Shown: positions 1 to 6,019 of the stretch, in pieces | Layout of the letters: every line of letters starts with the position of its first letter | How positions within the stretch are numbered: position 1 is the stretch's first letter | Source of the DNA: JBAYFX01 sp041666965 | GTDB taxonomy: Bacteria; Patescibacteriota; Microgenomatia; UBA12405 | Direction of reading: 5' to 3' | NCBI GenBank assembly: GCA_041666965.1 | Contig: JBAYFX010000030.1 | Span: 1-10,709, forward strand | Length of the DNA stretch: 10,709 nucleotides | Notes under the pieces: model-generated | Told to the model about the DNA's origin: nothing | Seen by the model: the letters and a program-made list of their open reading frames with translations, nothing else | Databases searched by the model: none | Made by a program: the position numbers and the translations under genes

Positions 1-735
1 ACCCACCTCTTGTTTTCCCCACCAGTGTCCAATCATCATTGTGTCCACCACCCGGTCATATCCGGCAAATATGAGCATATACCAGCCCATTGGGGCCACC
101 ATTTTAAACCAGTCCCAAAATTTCTTTTTACTTAGTCCCAAGCTCACGACTTTCATTTCTCCCCGAGCTCCAAACCAACCCCAAGTCAGGCTTATAATTC
201 GTGCTCCTACCAGTATTCCAATTACTTCCCCCAGTCCCACCCTTACCCCCAAAGCGTAAAACCCCACCAAAGTTAAAACAGACATTAATACTTCCACTGC
301 CACCTTCCTCTCCATTTTTAAACTCACTTGCCAGCCAACCTCCAAAGTACCAGCTATTGCTGTCAAACCTACCATCACCATACTCAGTGCCGCCACACCC
401 CTAAACTCCTCAAATCCCGACAGTGTACTAACCAGCACGACTCCCGCCCCAGTTATCACCACCGCCCACACCCCTCGCCACACCAACAGCTCACTCCACT
501 TACTCCACCGCATGTTTCCCTCCACCTTAGCTACTTCCTTGGCGCCAACTAACTTCGACCCAAAATCTGCCAGACTGTCCAAAAGAACAAACAGGGCCAC
601 CAGTAGGGTATAGCGCCCATAACCCTCAAGTCCCAGGTTTCGAGTCAACCAAGCTGTTGTTAGTAAACCAATTAAAACCGTAGTTACCCGGCCCACTAAT
701 TGAACTCCGGTATTCGTTGCTAATTTTCTCCACAT
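1..735 (-). CDS. Wzx/MATE-like polysaccharide flippase, partial (C-terminus beyond left edge)
   Basis: I translated this frame by hand. It is open from an ATG at 735-733 to the first base of the window, giving 245 residues and no stop. The N-terminus (MWRKLATNTGVQLVGR, then TTAWLTRNLGLEGYGRYTLL near residues 27-46) has the signature of the oligosaccharide flippase family: a first membrane helix, then the R-x-LG-x-x-x-Y/F-G segment. Several more hydrophobic helices follow, and WFKMVAPMGWYMLIFAGYDRV near residues 208-228 opens a second helical bundle. Known members flip undecaprenyl-linked glycans across the cytoplasmic membrane. The start lies 1 nt after the stop of the O-antigen ligase, so the two are probably co-transcribed and act in one surface-glycan pathway. 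No Shine-Dalgarno site is visible; a GATAAT hexamer lies 5 nt upstream of the ATG. The substrate cannot be told from the sequence. The family call is fairly sure. Confidence 0.82.
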   Translation of the reverse strand, partial: MWRKLATNTGVQLVGRVTTVLIGLLTTAWLTRNLGLEGYGRYTLLVALFVLLDSLADFGSKLVGAKEVAKVEGNMRWSKWSELLVWRGVWAVVITGAGVVLVSTLSGFEEFRGVAALSMVMVGLTAIAGTLEVGWQVSLKMERKVAVEVLMSVLTLVGFYALGVRVGLGEVIGILVGARIISLTWGWFGARGEMKVVSLGLSKKKFWDWFKMVAPMGWYMLIFAGYDRVVDTMMIGHWWGKQEVG

Positions 736-736
736 A

Positions 737-1957
737 CTACATTATCGCCAATATTACTCCCCAAAGCCACCGGTTCTGTGGCAGGGTCAACCAGTAGTGA
801 TCCACCATCCCCGTTAGTCCAATTATAAAAATCATTACCAGCCAAGCTCGTCCTCCTCTGTTTTTTATCCAATTTTTTAGCGTCCACCCAGCCACAAGCA
901 TGCCCATCAATCCGGTTTCGGCCCACCACAGCGCTACCACGTTATGAACCGGTTGCCGCCACCCTGCATTTCTCACCTCGCTTTTTGCTTGCTCGTTAAA
1001 CCAGTTGTTGAGCCCAATTCCCAATAGGGGATTTGTTTTAATCATCTTGCCCGCCTGCTCCAACAACACTATTCTTTTTTGAACCCCCGCCCCGTCCCAG
1101 CCCGAGACAAAGCTGCTAAGTCTATACTCCCTACCAATTACTCCCAAAAGTACTACTACCAAGCCCGCTCCTAAAAGTCCCATACCCACTTTTTGTCTCC
1201 AGCCTCCAAATTGCCGGCCAATCATCAGCGCTCCGGCCACTGTCAGCACCCACACCGTCCGGCTGGCCGAGAGCACTATTATCATTCCCGCTCCCAAAAT
1301 CGTTGCCCAGCCCACCACCCGTCCAATTCTTGTTTTTCCCCAGTTACTTTTAATCGTCCACCACCATCCGGCTACAAGTAAGGTAAAACCAGCCAAGCTG
1401 TTAGGGTGGGAAAAAGTTCCCGCTGCCCGTACCCACTCCGCCCCCTCCACGCTCCACAAAGCGGCTCCAATACTGTTTAAACTAAATCTTCGTTCCCCCA
1501 ACAACCAAAATACTCCGCCCACACTCCCACCTCCCACCACTTGAGCCAGGCTCAGTCCAGCCTCAATCAAAATCCATAGGGGAATAATCCTGACTAAATT
1601 CTTTTTAACCCATTCTTTGTTTGCTGCTACTGCCCCAATTACCGTCCACCATTCAATCCATCGTGCCCACCCCTCAACCGCCGCCCATCTGTTTTGAGCC
1701 GCAAGTATATTAACCAAAGCCATCACTACCCACCACTTACTTATTTTTAATTTTTGAATTTCTCCACCCGCCACTCTAGTTACCAACCAAACTAGCCACA
1801 CAATATCAAGAAGGTAGAGAGTGGGGGACAAGTAATCCACCGGAATTCCAGAAACCAGGCTCCACTCCGGCCACCAATGTCTCCCCAACTGGGTCGGAAT
1901 TAAAGCAATTATTGCTACTAAACCAACTTTTTGTGCCTTATTCCACCATTTTTCCAC
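737..1957 (-). CDS. O-antigen ligase/polymerase family membrane protein (Wzy_C domain)
   Basis: A 406-residue polytopic membrane protein with about ten hydrophobic segments. Landmarks of the O-antigen ligase (WaaL/Wzy) family are visible in order: GTFSHPNSLAGF at about 180-191, LSASRTVW at 229-236 with the conserved Arg, then a periplasmic loop with NPLLGIGLNNW at 309-319, the conserved HNV at 338-340, and AETGLMG at 346-352. In known members the Arg and His of these regions act on an undecaprenyl-diphosphate-linked glycan, joining it to a lipid, a protein or another repeat unit. Which acceptor is used here cannot be read from the sequence. The start is a GTG; an extended -10 (TGTTAAGAT) sits 6 nt upstream and replaces a Shine-Dalgarno site. 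The flippase follows after 1 nt. Tryptophan makes up about 37 of 406 residues, far above a normal proteome. Confidence 0.88.
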   Translation of the reverse strand: MEKWWNKAQKVGLVAIIALIPTQLGRHWWPEWSLVSGIPVDYLSPTLYLLDIVWLVWLVTRVAGGEIQKLKISKWWVVMALVNILAAQNRWAAVEGWARWIEWWTVIGAVAANKEWVKKNLVRIIPLWILIEAGLSLAQVVGGGSVGGVFWLLGERRFSLNSIGAALWSVEGAEWVRAAGTFSHPNSLAGFTLLVAGWWWTIKSNWGKTRIGRVVGWATILGAGMIIVLSASRTVWVLTVAGALMIGRQFGGWRQKVGMGLLGAGLVVVLLGVIGREYRLSSFVSGWDGAGVQKRIVLLEQAGKMIKTNPLLGIGLNNWFNEQAKSEVRNAGWRQPVHNVVALWWAETGLMGMLVAGWTLKNWIKNRGGRAWLVMIFIIGLTGMVDHYWLTLPQNRWLWGVILAIM

Positions 1958-1963
1958 TGCCCT

Positions 1964-1991
1964 ATCTTAACACTAACCCCGAGAGAGTTAA
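1964..1991 (-). promoter_or_regulatory. Candidate promoter of the ligase-flippase operon (leaderless type)
   Basis: On the minus strand an extended -10, TGTTAAGAT (1972-1964), ends 6 nt before the GTG start at 1957. A weak -35-like TTAACT (1991-1986) lies 16 nt upstream of the hexamer. With this spacing transcription would begin at or next to the start codon. The same arrangement recurs at rpmH, dnaN, jag and yidC. Confidence 0.4.
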
Positions 1992-2010
1992 GCAAGGCAA
2001 GTAGTTTTTT

Positions 2011-2138
2011 GGGCGCGCAGCGCGAGCGTAGCGAAGTCCGCCTTGGCGGAATCCCGGCAAGGCGTAGCACTTGACCGGTAGTCGCGACGCAAAGCGGAGT
2101 CCGTCTCAGACGGAAGCACCCAATAAAACGCTTGTCGA
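2011..2138 (+). repeat. Modular palindromic repeat, copy A
   Basis: This GC-rich intergenic element contains three hairpins in a row. TCCGCC/GGCGGA lies at 2037-2050 (2-nt loop). CCGGCAAG/CTTG(A)CCGG lies at 2054-2078 (8-nt loop, one bulged A). TCCGTCT/AGACGGA lies at 2100-2114 (1-nt centre). The last 46 bases (2093-2138) are identical to 4408-4453, and similarity extends leftwards to about 2054, and more weakly through an AGCGnAGCGAA motif at 2024-2035. The first hairpin is absent from copy B, so copy A carries one extra module. It fills most of the spacer between jag and the ligase gene. No transposase is present, so it looks like a non-autonomous REP- or MITE-like element. Confidence 0.8.
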
Positions 2139-2200
2139 GCTTAATTTAAATTTGAGCCAAAAAGCAAAGTTCAATGTAATAGGTTTAGTTGTCGAGCTTA
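2132..2200 (+). repeat. 12-bp direct repeat pair at the edge of copy A
   Basis: The sequence TTGTCGAGCTTA occurs at 2132-2143, overlapping the end of repeat copy A, and again at 2189-2200, ending 1 nt before the jag stop codon. The 45 bases between them are AT-rich and otherwise featureless. They may be a duplication left by insertion of an element, or a second truncated repeat end. Confidence 0.6.
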
Positions 2201-2201
2201 T

Positions 2202-2684
2202 TTATTCAGTCGCCACTTCAATCGGGCGAATCACAATATGTCTCTCTTCTCCCTCGCCCTCACTCTCACTACTAATTCCCTCAATGTCCGCTACCGCCAT
2301 GTGGCAAATCCGTCGCTCATAAGCAGACATCGGTACCATCGCCACCATTTTCCCTGTCTCTTTGGCTTTGTTTGCCAAACTCACCGCCATAGTCTCCAGT
2401 CTAGTTTTTTGTTCCGCTCGGTAGTTATTTACATCCAATAATACTTTCACCCATTCACCCAATTGGTTTTTCACCATTAGTCCGAGTACTAGTTGAACCG
2501 CCGCCAAATTCCGCCCCTTAAATCCAATCAGGCTCCCTGGATTGTTTACAGTTACTCCCACCAATACGTTATTTTCCTCGTCAGCCACGTCTTCCACAAA
2601 CGCGCTTTCCACCGCCAAACCCATTTTTTCCAACAGGCCACAGCTGATTTTTAAGATTTTTTCGTTTCTTTCTTGGTTTTCCAT
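2202..2684 (-). CDS. jag: Jag/KhpB-type RNA-binding protein (KH + R3H domains)
   Basis: A 160-residue cytosolic RNA-binding protein. A KH domain spans roughly residues 20-85, with the nucleic-acid-binding loop GFKG at 54-57 (IGFKGRNLAAVQ). An R3H domain follows at about 90-155, with the defining R-x-x-x-H at 124-128 (RRICH) and the family end EERHIVIRP. In Gram-positive bacteria Jag (KhpB) pairs with KhpA and affects cell envelope and division control. The N-terminal Jag_N domain of the longer Firmicutes proteins is missing, which gives the short length. The position directly after yidC, 19 nt downstream, is the classic order. No Shine-Dalgarno site is seen; an extended -10 (TGCTAGAAT) lies 6 nt before the ATG. 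The stop is immediately followed by repeat sequence. Confidence 0.93.
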   Translation of the reverse strand: MENQERNEKILKISCGLLEKMGLAVESAFVEDVADEENNVLVGVTVNNPGSLIGFKGRNLAAVQLVLGLMVKNQLGEWVKVLLDVNNYRAEQKTRLETMAVSLANKAKETGKMVAMVPMSAYERRICHMAVADIEGISSESEGEGEERHIVIRPIEVATE

Positions 2685-2690
2685 GCGCCT

Positions 2691-2699
2691 ATTCTAGCA
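2691..2699 (-). promoter_or_regulatory. Extended -10-like motif upstream of jag
   Basis: TGCTAGAAT on the minus strand lies inside the 19-nt gap between yidC and jag. Its hexamer ends 6 nt before the jag ATG. No good -35 is seen at 16-18 nt. It could give jag its own leaderless transcript in addition to operon read-through. Confidence 0.3.
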
Positions 2700-2703
2700 C
2701 AAG

Positions 2704-3480
2704 CTAAGCTCTCTTTTGCCACTTATCCACCACAACTTGCTGGCCCCACATCAGCACACTGTTTACAAACCAGTACCACAAAATTCCCAGCGAAAAGCCC
2801 CAGCCAATAACCACGGTCATTAGGGGCATTATATACAACGATTGAGTTCGCATCGCGCTGGCCATATCGTCCATTTCACCCTTTTTTTCCGCGCCTTCTT
2901 TTTTAGGCTCAACTTTACCCATCATCGATTTTGAAGTCAAATACTGTAGCCCACCCGATCCCAAAAGCAAAATTAAAGGAATAATCATCTGATCCACCTT
3001 ACCCCCGGTAAACACTTTTGATGGCGTCTGACGCAGGTCGTTTCCTAAAAAATAAGGATTAAATTTAAAGCCATTGTCCACCTTAAGTTGTGGGGCCAAA
3101 CTTTTATTAAATTCCTGCTTACTAATCTTTCCCTGACTAAATTCAGTTACCGTATTAAACGCCGAGAAAAACACAATCAGCACCGCAATTTGTAAAAGTT
3201 GGGGCAAACAACCACCCAACGGGTTTACCTTTTCAGTTTTATACAAATCCATTTGCGCCTGAGCCAATCCTTGTTTGTCCGTTCCATATTTTTCCTGCAA
3301 TTTCTTCAGTTTTGGCTGTAATTCCCGCATTTTGGTCGCCGCCCTCAAGCTGGGCATCACCAATGGCATCAACAATAGTCGTATAGCCAAAGTCACTAAA
3401 ATAATGGCCAACCCCAAACTACCGGTTAACAAATAAGTGCCAAAAATCGCGTTAATAAAAGGCCAAGTTAAGCTAAGCAT
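2704..3480 (-). CDS. yidC: Membrane protein insertase YidC/Oxa1 family
   Basis: A 258-residue YidC/Oxa1/Alb3 insertase that helps membrane proteins, alone or with SecYEG, fold into the cytoplasmic membrane. Visible hallmarks, numbered from the ATG at 3480: the first conserved helix holds the groove arginine at about residue 34 (LVTLAIRLLLMPL), a charged cytoplasmic hairpin follows (LQPKLKKLQEKYG), then NPLGGCLPQLLQIAVLIVFFSAF at about 86-108, and three more helices near 163-182, 215-232 and 233-246. There is no lipobox at the N-terminus and the basic tail is short. A GTG at 3486 overlaps the yidD stop by one base and would add two residues. I prefer the ATG at 3480 because an extended -10 (TGTTACAAT) ends 7 nt before it. 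The order yidD-yidC-jag is conserved in many bacteria. Confidence 0.95.
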   Translation of the reverse strand: MLSLTWPFINAIFGTYLLTGSLGLAIILVTLAIRLLLMPLVMPSLRAATKMRELQPKLKKLQEKYGTDKQGLAQAQMDLYKTEKVNPLGGCLPQLLQIAVLIVFFSAFNTVTEFSQGKISKQEFNKSLAPQLKVDNGFKFNPYFLGNDLRQTPSKVFTGGKVDQMIIPLILLLGSGGLQYLTSKSMMGKVEPKKEGAEKKGEMDDMASAMRTQSLYIMPLMTVVIGWGFSLGILWYWFVNSVLMWGQQVVVDKWQKRA

Positions 3481-3485
3481 AAACA

Positions 3486-3698
3486 CTATTGTAACAAATC
3501 AATTCCCCCTCCACCCCCAGGTCTACACCGCACCACTCTCTTTATCGCCAGCCAGCCCCCCCGCACTACCCCCTTCTTCTCAATTGCCTCGTAGGCATAC
3601 TCAGAACAGTTGGGAATAAACCGGCAATTCTCACCCCTCGATACATATTTTTTATAAAAAACAAGTATTTTTAAAACTATTTTTTGAGCGCTTCCCAT
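3486..3698 (-). CDS. yidD: Membrane protein insertion efficiency factor YidD
   Basis: A 70-residue small protein of the YidD family, which assists YidC-dependent insertion and is peripheral to the membrane. The family core is clear: FYKKYVSRGENCRFIPNCS with the conserved C-R-F-x-P-x-C-S, then EYAYEAI, RGGWLAIKRVVRCRP and a short glycine-rich tail ending GIDLLQ. The start is uncertain. An ATG at 3719 would add seven residues unlike other YidD proteins. The ATG at 3698 gives a normal-length N-terminus and has GATAAT 6 nt upstream. A GGAGG lies about 14 nt upstream of it, too far for a standard ribosome site. The gene begins inside the end of rnpA (22-nt overlap) and its TAG abuts the yidC start region. 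Confidence 0.92.
   Translation of the reverse strand: MGSAQKIVLKILVFYKKYVSRGENCRFIPNCSEYAYEAIEKKGVVRGGWLAIKRVVRCRPGGGGGIDLLQ
3488..3496 (-). promoter_or_regulatory. Extended -10-like motif at the end of yidD, before yidC
   Basis: TGTTACAAT on the minus strand spans the last yidD codons; its hexamer overlaps the yidD stop and ends 7 nt before the yidC ATG at 3480. It matches the leaderless pattern seen at other genes of the window, but it lies in coding sequence and could be chance. Confidence 0.25.
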
Positions 3699-4012
3699 TT
3701 TTTGATTATCTGCCTCCATTCATTTACTAATTGGTTTTTGTTTTCCACTTCTATCGGTTCCCGAATTATCACCACCATCTCTTTATCCCTCCACTCCCCC
3801 CGACTACTGCGCAATTCCTCCCACATCCATCTTCTAATTTTATTTCTTGTTACTGCCAGTTTGCTGATTTTCTTGCTCACCCGCACCGCCACCAATCCAT
3901 TTCCCTCAAGCCACCAGATTTTAAGTAGGGGAGTAACCTCCCGTCGGCCCTTCTGGGCTAACGTGTCAAATATTTTCCCTTTTTTTAGTCGCCAATCTTT
4001 TTTTAGGGCCAA
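3677..4012 (-). CDS. rnpA: Ribonuclease P protein component
   Basis: A 111-residue basic protein, the protein subunit of RNase P, which with the catalytic RNA removes the 5' leader of pre-tRNAs. The N-terminus (ALKKDWRLKKGKIFDTLAQKG) matches the usual start of the family, and the RNR motif is at about 53-67 (AVTRNKIRRWMWEEL) with the expected arginines. Length is normal. The start must be the TTG at 4012, because the in-frame codon just upstream is the TAA of rpmH, with no nucleotide between. No ATG or GTG near the N-terminus would keep the conserved beginning. The 3' end overlaps yidD. Eight tryptophans in 111 residues follow the G-rich strand bias of the minus-strand genes. Confidence 0.95.
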   Translation of the reverse strand: MALKKDWRLKKGKIFDTLAQKGRREVTPLLKIWWLEGNGLVAVRVSKKISKLAVTRNKIRRWMWEELRSSRGEWRDKEMVVIIREPIEVENKNQLVNEWRQIIKKWEALKK

Positions 4013-4168
4013 TTATCTTGTTTTAGTGCTCACAGTTAACTGTTTTCTACCTTTAAGTCTTCTCCGCTTTAATACGTTTCTTCCAGTCATTGTCATCATT
4101 CTAGCCAAAAAGCCGTGAACTCGAGCTCTTTTCTTTTTCTTTGGTTGATAGGTACCTTTTTGTTTCAT
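4013..4168 (-). CDS. rpmH: 50S ribosomal protein L34
   Basis: Translated by hand: 51 residues beginning MKQKGTYQPKKKKRARVHGF and continuing through LARMMTMTGRNVLKRRRLKG to RKQLTV, the standard L34 sequence with its RKRxRxHGF and GRxVLxxRRxKGRxxL blocks. A five-residue tail (STKTR) extends past the usual end. It is a structural protein of the large ribosomal subunit. It is the first gene of the rpmH-rnpA-yidD-yidC-jag cluster, and its TAA is directly followed by the rnpA TTG start in the same frame. An extended -10 (TGGTAAAAT) ends 5 nt before the ATG and no Shine-Dalgarno site is present. Confidence 0.97.
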   Translation of the reverse strand: MKQKGTYQPKKKKRARVHGFLARMMTMTGRNVLKRRRLKGRKQLTVSTKTR

Positions 4169-4173
4169 GCGAC

Positions 4174-4202
4174 ATTTTACCAGTATTTTTGCTTATTCTC
4201 CA
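4174..4202 (-). promoter_or_regulatory. Candidate rpmH promoter (leaderless type)
   Basis: On the minus strand an extended -10, TGGTAAAAT (4182-4174), ends 5 nt before the rpmH ATG. A -35-like TGGAGA (4202-4197) lies 17 nt upstream of the hexamer. Transcription from it would start at or within a base or two of the ATG, giving an mRNA without a leader for the whole rpmH-jag cluster. Confidence 0.45.
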
Positions 4203-4352
4203 CCATTTATCCAACCTTTCTGAATTTTTCATATTAAACATAGTAAGTAAATAATTTGCGAAGTTACCCATTTTTCCACGCGTAATAATAAGCACAAACA
4301 CAGAGAACCAATTTTTGAAGTTTAAAAAGTAAGCGATGATAACCCATTTTTA

Positions 4353-4453
4353 GGAGCGGAGCGAAACCGGTAAACGCGAAGCACTTTAACCGGCAGTCGC
4401 GATGCGTAGCGGAGTCCGTCTCAGACGGAAGCACCCAATAAAACGCTTGTCGA
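4353..4453 (+). repeat. Modular palindromic repeat, copy B
   Basis: Second copy of the element at 2011-2138, in the same orientation. It begins with an AGCGGAGCGAA motif, followed by hairpin CCGGTAAA/TTTA(A)CCGG at 4367-4393, a TCGCGA core at 4397-4402, and hairpin TCCGTCT/AGACGGA at 4415-4429. Bases 4408-4453 are identical to 2093-2138. The first hairpin differs from copy A at two stem positions, each with a matching change in the other arm. The two copies bracket the rpmH-jag cluster as direct repeats about 2.3 kb apart. Confidence 0.8.
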
Positions 4454-4532
4454 ACAATTATCTATATTTCTTTTCAGGTTTAATTACTTCAAGCACCTAT
4501 TACTACTTATCAAACCTTTACTTTTTCATCTC

Positions 4533-4572
4533 TTGTTAAATGTGGAAAACTCGTTTAATATTATGTGGATAA
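4533..4572 (+). promoter_or_regulatory. Candidate dnaA promoter with two DnaA-box-like sites
   Basis: A -35-like TTGTTA (4533-4538) and a -10-like TAATAT (4556-4561) are 17 nt apart. TGTGGAAAA (4541-4549), one mismatch from the reverse DnaA box, lies in the spacer. TGTGGATAA (4564-4572), the exact reverse complement of TTATCCACA, covers the expected transcription start. DnaA bound at these sites would block RNA polymerase, the known mode of dnaA autorepression in other bacteria. A start near 4568 would leave the GTG at 4565 outside the transcript. Confidence 0.5.
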
Positions 4573-4633
4573 CCTTACCTACCCCTTTGGTTTGACTGTA
4601 TTTTTTTGCCGTATTTTATCAGTTAAAATAACT

Positions 4634-6019
4634 TTGACCTCTGAAACTAATCCCGATCTAGCTCGCCTTTGGAAAAATACCCAAGAAGAACTTAAGGTGG
4701 TTGTGGCTCCGGCTGTTTTTCAAACCTTTATTGCCAATACTCTTCTGGTTTCTTTAACTGACAATACCGCCCAAATTGCCTGTCCCAACGCCTATTTAGC
4801 CGATCTGAATCGCCGCCGCTACGCCTCAGTTTTCAAGTCCGCCCTCGATCATATTGCTAAGTCCGACCTTCATCTTGAATTTGTTATCCAAGACTTACCC
4901 CGCCCCGCCACTGCCCCCCTCGGTCCGCTTTTTAACTCCTCGCCAACTCCAGAGCAACCCGCCTCCGTTCACCAATACACCACCAGTACTGTTTCCAATC
5001 TTCACCCCCGCTACACTTTTCAAAACCTAATCGTTGGTAATAGCAATAATTTTGCCTACGCCGCTGCCCAAGGCATCGTCTCCAATCCTGGAACTACTTA
5101 CAACCCCCTCTTCATTTGGGGTGGGGTAGGGGTGGGCAAAACCCACTTAATGCAAGCCATCGGTCACGAGCTACTAACACGTAACCCTAATTTCAAAATC
5201 CGCTATTTCCCCGCCGAAACCTTCGGTAACGAGCTCATTTCCGCCCTCAAATCCAAGTCCATCAATCAGTTTAAAGACAAATACCGTCACGCCGACTGCC
5301 TTTTAGTCGATGATATTCAGTTTATTGCCGGTAAGGAATACATCCAGGAAGAGTTCTTCCATACTTTCAATCATCTTCATTTGGGTGGCAAACAAGTCAT
5401 TCTTACTTCCGACCGTCGTCCCGACCAAATTCAAGGTTTAGAAGACCGCCTGGTTTCCCGCTTTCTTGGAGGTCTGACCGTCGATATTCAAGCCCCCGAC
5501 CTGGAAATGCGTGTCGCCATTATCCGCCAAAAATTCGAAAGTCTGCGCATCACCACCGACCCCGCCGCCATTTCCTATTTAGCCGAAACCTATGCCGGCA
5601 ACATTCGCGAAATTGAGGGTAAAATCCAAATTCTTGCCGTCCAACTAACTTCTACAGGTACCCGTCATTTATCTTTAAATCACCTTACTTCTCAAAATTT
5701 TGACGCTGCCTCAGCTCCCAAAGCCGCTCCCGTCACTGCCCGTCACCTGATTTCCGTTTGTGCTAAGTTTTTTAACCTCCGTACTTCCGACCTTTGCGGT
5801 GCTGCCCGTCAAAAACAACTAGTCTCCGCCCGCCACCTCACCGCCTTCCTGCTACTCACCGAACTCAACCTTCCCCTAGACCAAGTTGGTCACCTTCTTG
5901 GGGGCCGCGACCATACCTCAATTATTCATGCCCGAGACAAGGTCCGACTAGACTTATCCACAAATCCCCAAACACAAAAGGTTGTCCACCAAATCAAGCA
6001 ACTGATTTATACCGTCTAG
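4634..6019 (+). CDS. dnaA: Chromosomal replication initiator protein DnaA
   Basis: DnaA, the AAA+ ATPase that binds oriC and opens it for replication. With the TTG at 4634 it has 461 residues, normal for the family. In order: domain I (LARLWKNTQEELK, about 9-21); a short Pro/Ser-rich linker; the AAA+ domain with Walker A GGVGVGKT (163-170), Walker B LLVDDIQ (223-229), sensor 1 TSDRRP (258-263), the arginine finger in RLVSRF (Arg near 276) and sensor 2 GNIREIEG (322-329); then the DNA-binding helix-turn-helix with the signature GGRDHTSIIHA (423-433). The frame is open from a GTG at 4565, but that codon lies inside a perfect DnaA box and would add a hydrophobic leader unlike DnaA. TTG 4592 is a third option. 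A TAAAAT hexamer lies 4 nt before 4634. Only two tryptophans occur, in contrast to the minus-strand genes. Confidence 0.96.
   Translation: MTSETNPDLARLWKNTQEELKVVVAPAVFQTFIANTLLVSLTDNTAQIACPNAYLADLNRRRYASVFKSALDHIAKSDLHLEFVIQDLPRPATAPLGPLFNSSPTPEQPASVHQYTTSTVSNLHPRYTFQNLIVGNSNNFAYAAAQGIVSNPGTTYNPLFIWGGVGVGKTHLMQAIGHELLTRNPNFKIRYFPAETFGNELISALKSKSINQFKDKYRHADCLLVDDIQFIAGKEYIQEEFFHTFNHLHLGGKQVILTSDRRPDQIQGLEDRLVSRFLGGLTVDIQAPDLEMRVAIIRQKFESLRITTDPAAISYLAETYAGNIREIEGKIQILAVQLTSTGTRHLSLNHLTSQNFDAASAPKAAPVTARHLISVCAKFFNLRTSDLCGAARQKQLVSARHLTAFLLLTELNLPLDQVGHLLGGRDHTSIIHARDKVRLDLSTNPQTQKVVHQIKQLIYTV
5954..5962 (+). promoter_or_regulatory. Perfect DnaA box within the dnaA 3' coding region
   Basis: TTATCCACA, an exact match to the consensus TTATnCACA, lies about 60 nt before the dnaA stop. 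With sites at 6025 and 6227 it belongs to a loose cluster running into the dnaA-dnaN spacer. Confidence 0.45.

Larger units (their letters stand above)
4169..4563. other. Divergent rpmH/dnaA intergenic region
   Basis: About 395 nt without a gene. It holds the rpmH promoter at its left end, an AT-rich stretch (about 4181-4350) with near-matches to the DnaA box at 4207-4215 (TTATCCAAC) and 4272-4280 (TTTTCCACG), repeat copy B at 4353-4453, a second AT-rich stretch, and the upstream dnaA promoter with its DnaA-box-like sites at the right end. An open frame on the minus strand here overlaps rpmH out of frame and is not a gene. No tRNA or riboswitch fold was recognised. Confidence 0.6.

Noticed and set aside
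1..552. Three plus-strand open frames of 67-74 codons
   Set aside because: They are antisense to the flippase gene, are proline-rich shadows of its G-rich coding strand, and show no family features.
2011..2138. CRISPR array or rho-independent terminator for jag
   Set aside because: The hairpin units are not regularly spaced with unique spacers, and the stems are not followed by a T tract in the minus-strand direction.
3684..4118. A 144-codon plus-strand open frame
   Set aside because: It lies entirely opposite rnpA and rpmH, both certain genes, and encodes no recognisable domain.
4101..4301. A 66-codon minus-strand frame upstream of rpmH
   Set aside because: It overlaps rpmH in another frame, covers the rpmH promoter, and ends in low-complexity Lys/Glu/Ser sequence.
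4565..4633. The N-terminal extension of dnaA from the GTG at 4565
   Set aside because: The codon lies in a DnaA box at the predicted transcription start, and the leader is hydrophobic and unlike DnaA domain I. Kept as an alternative only.
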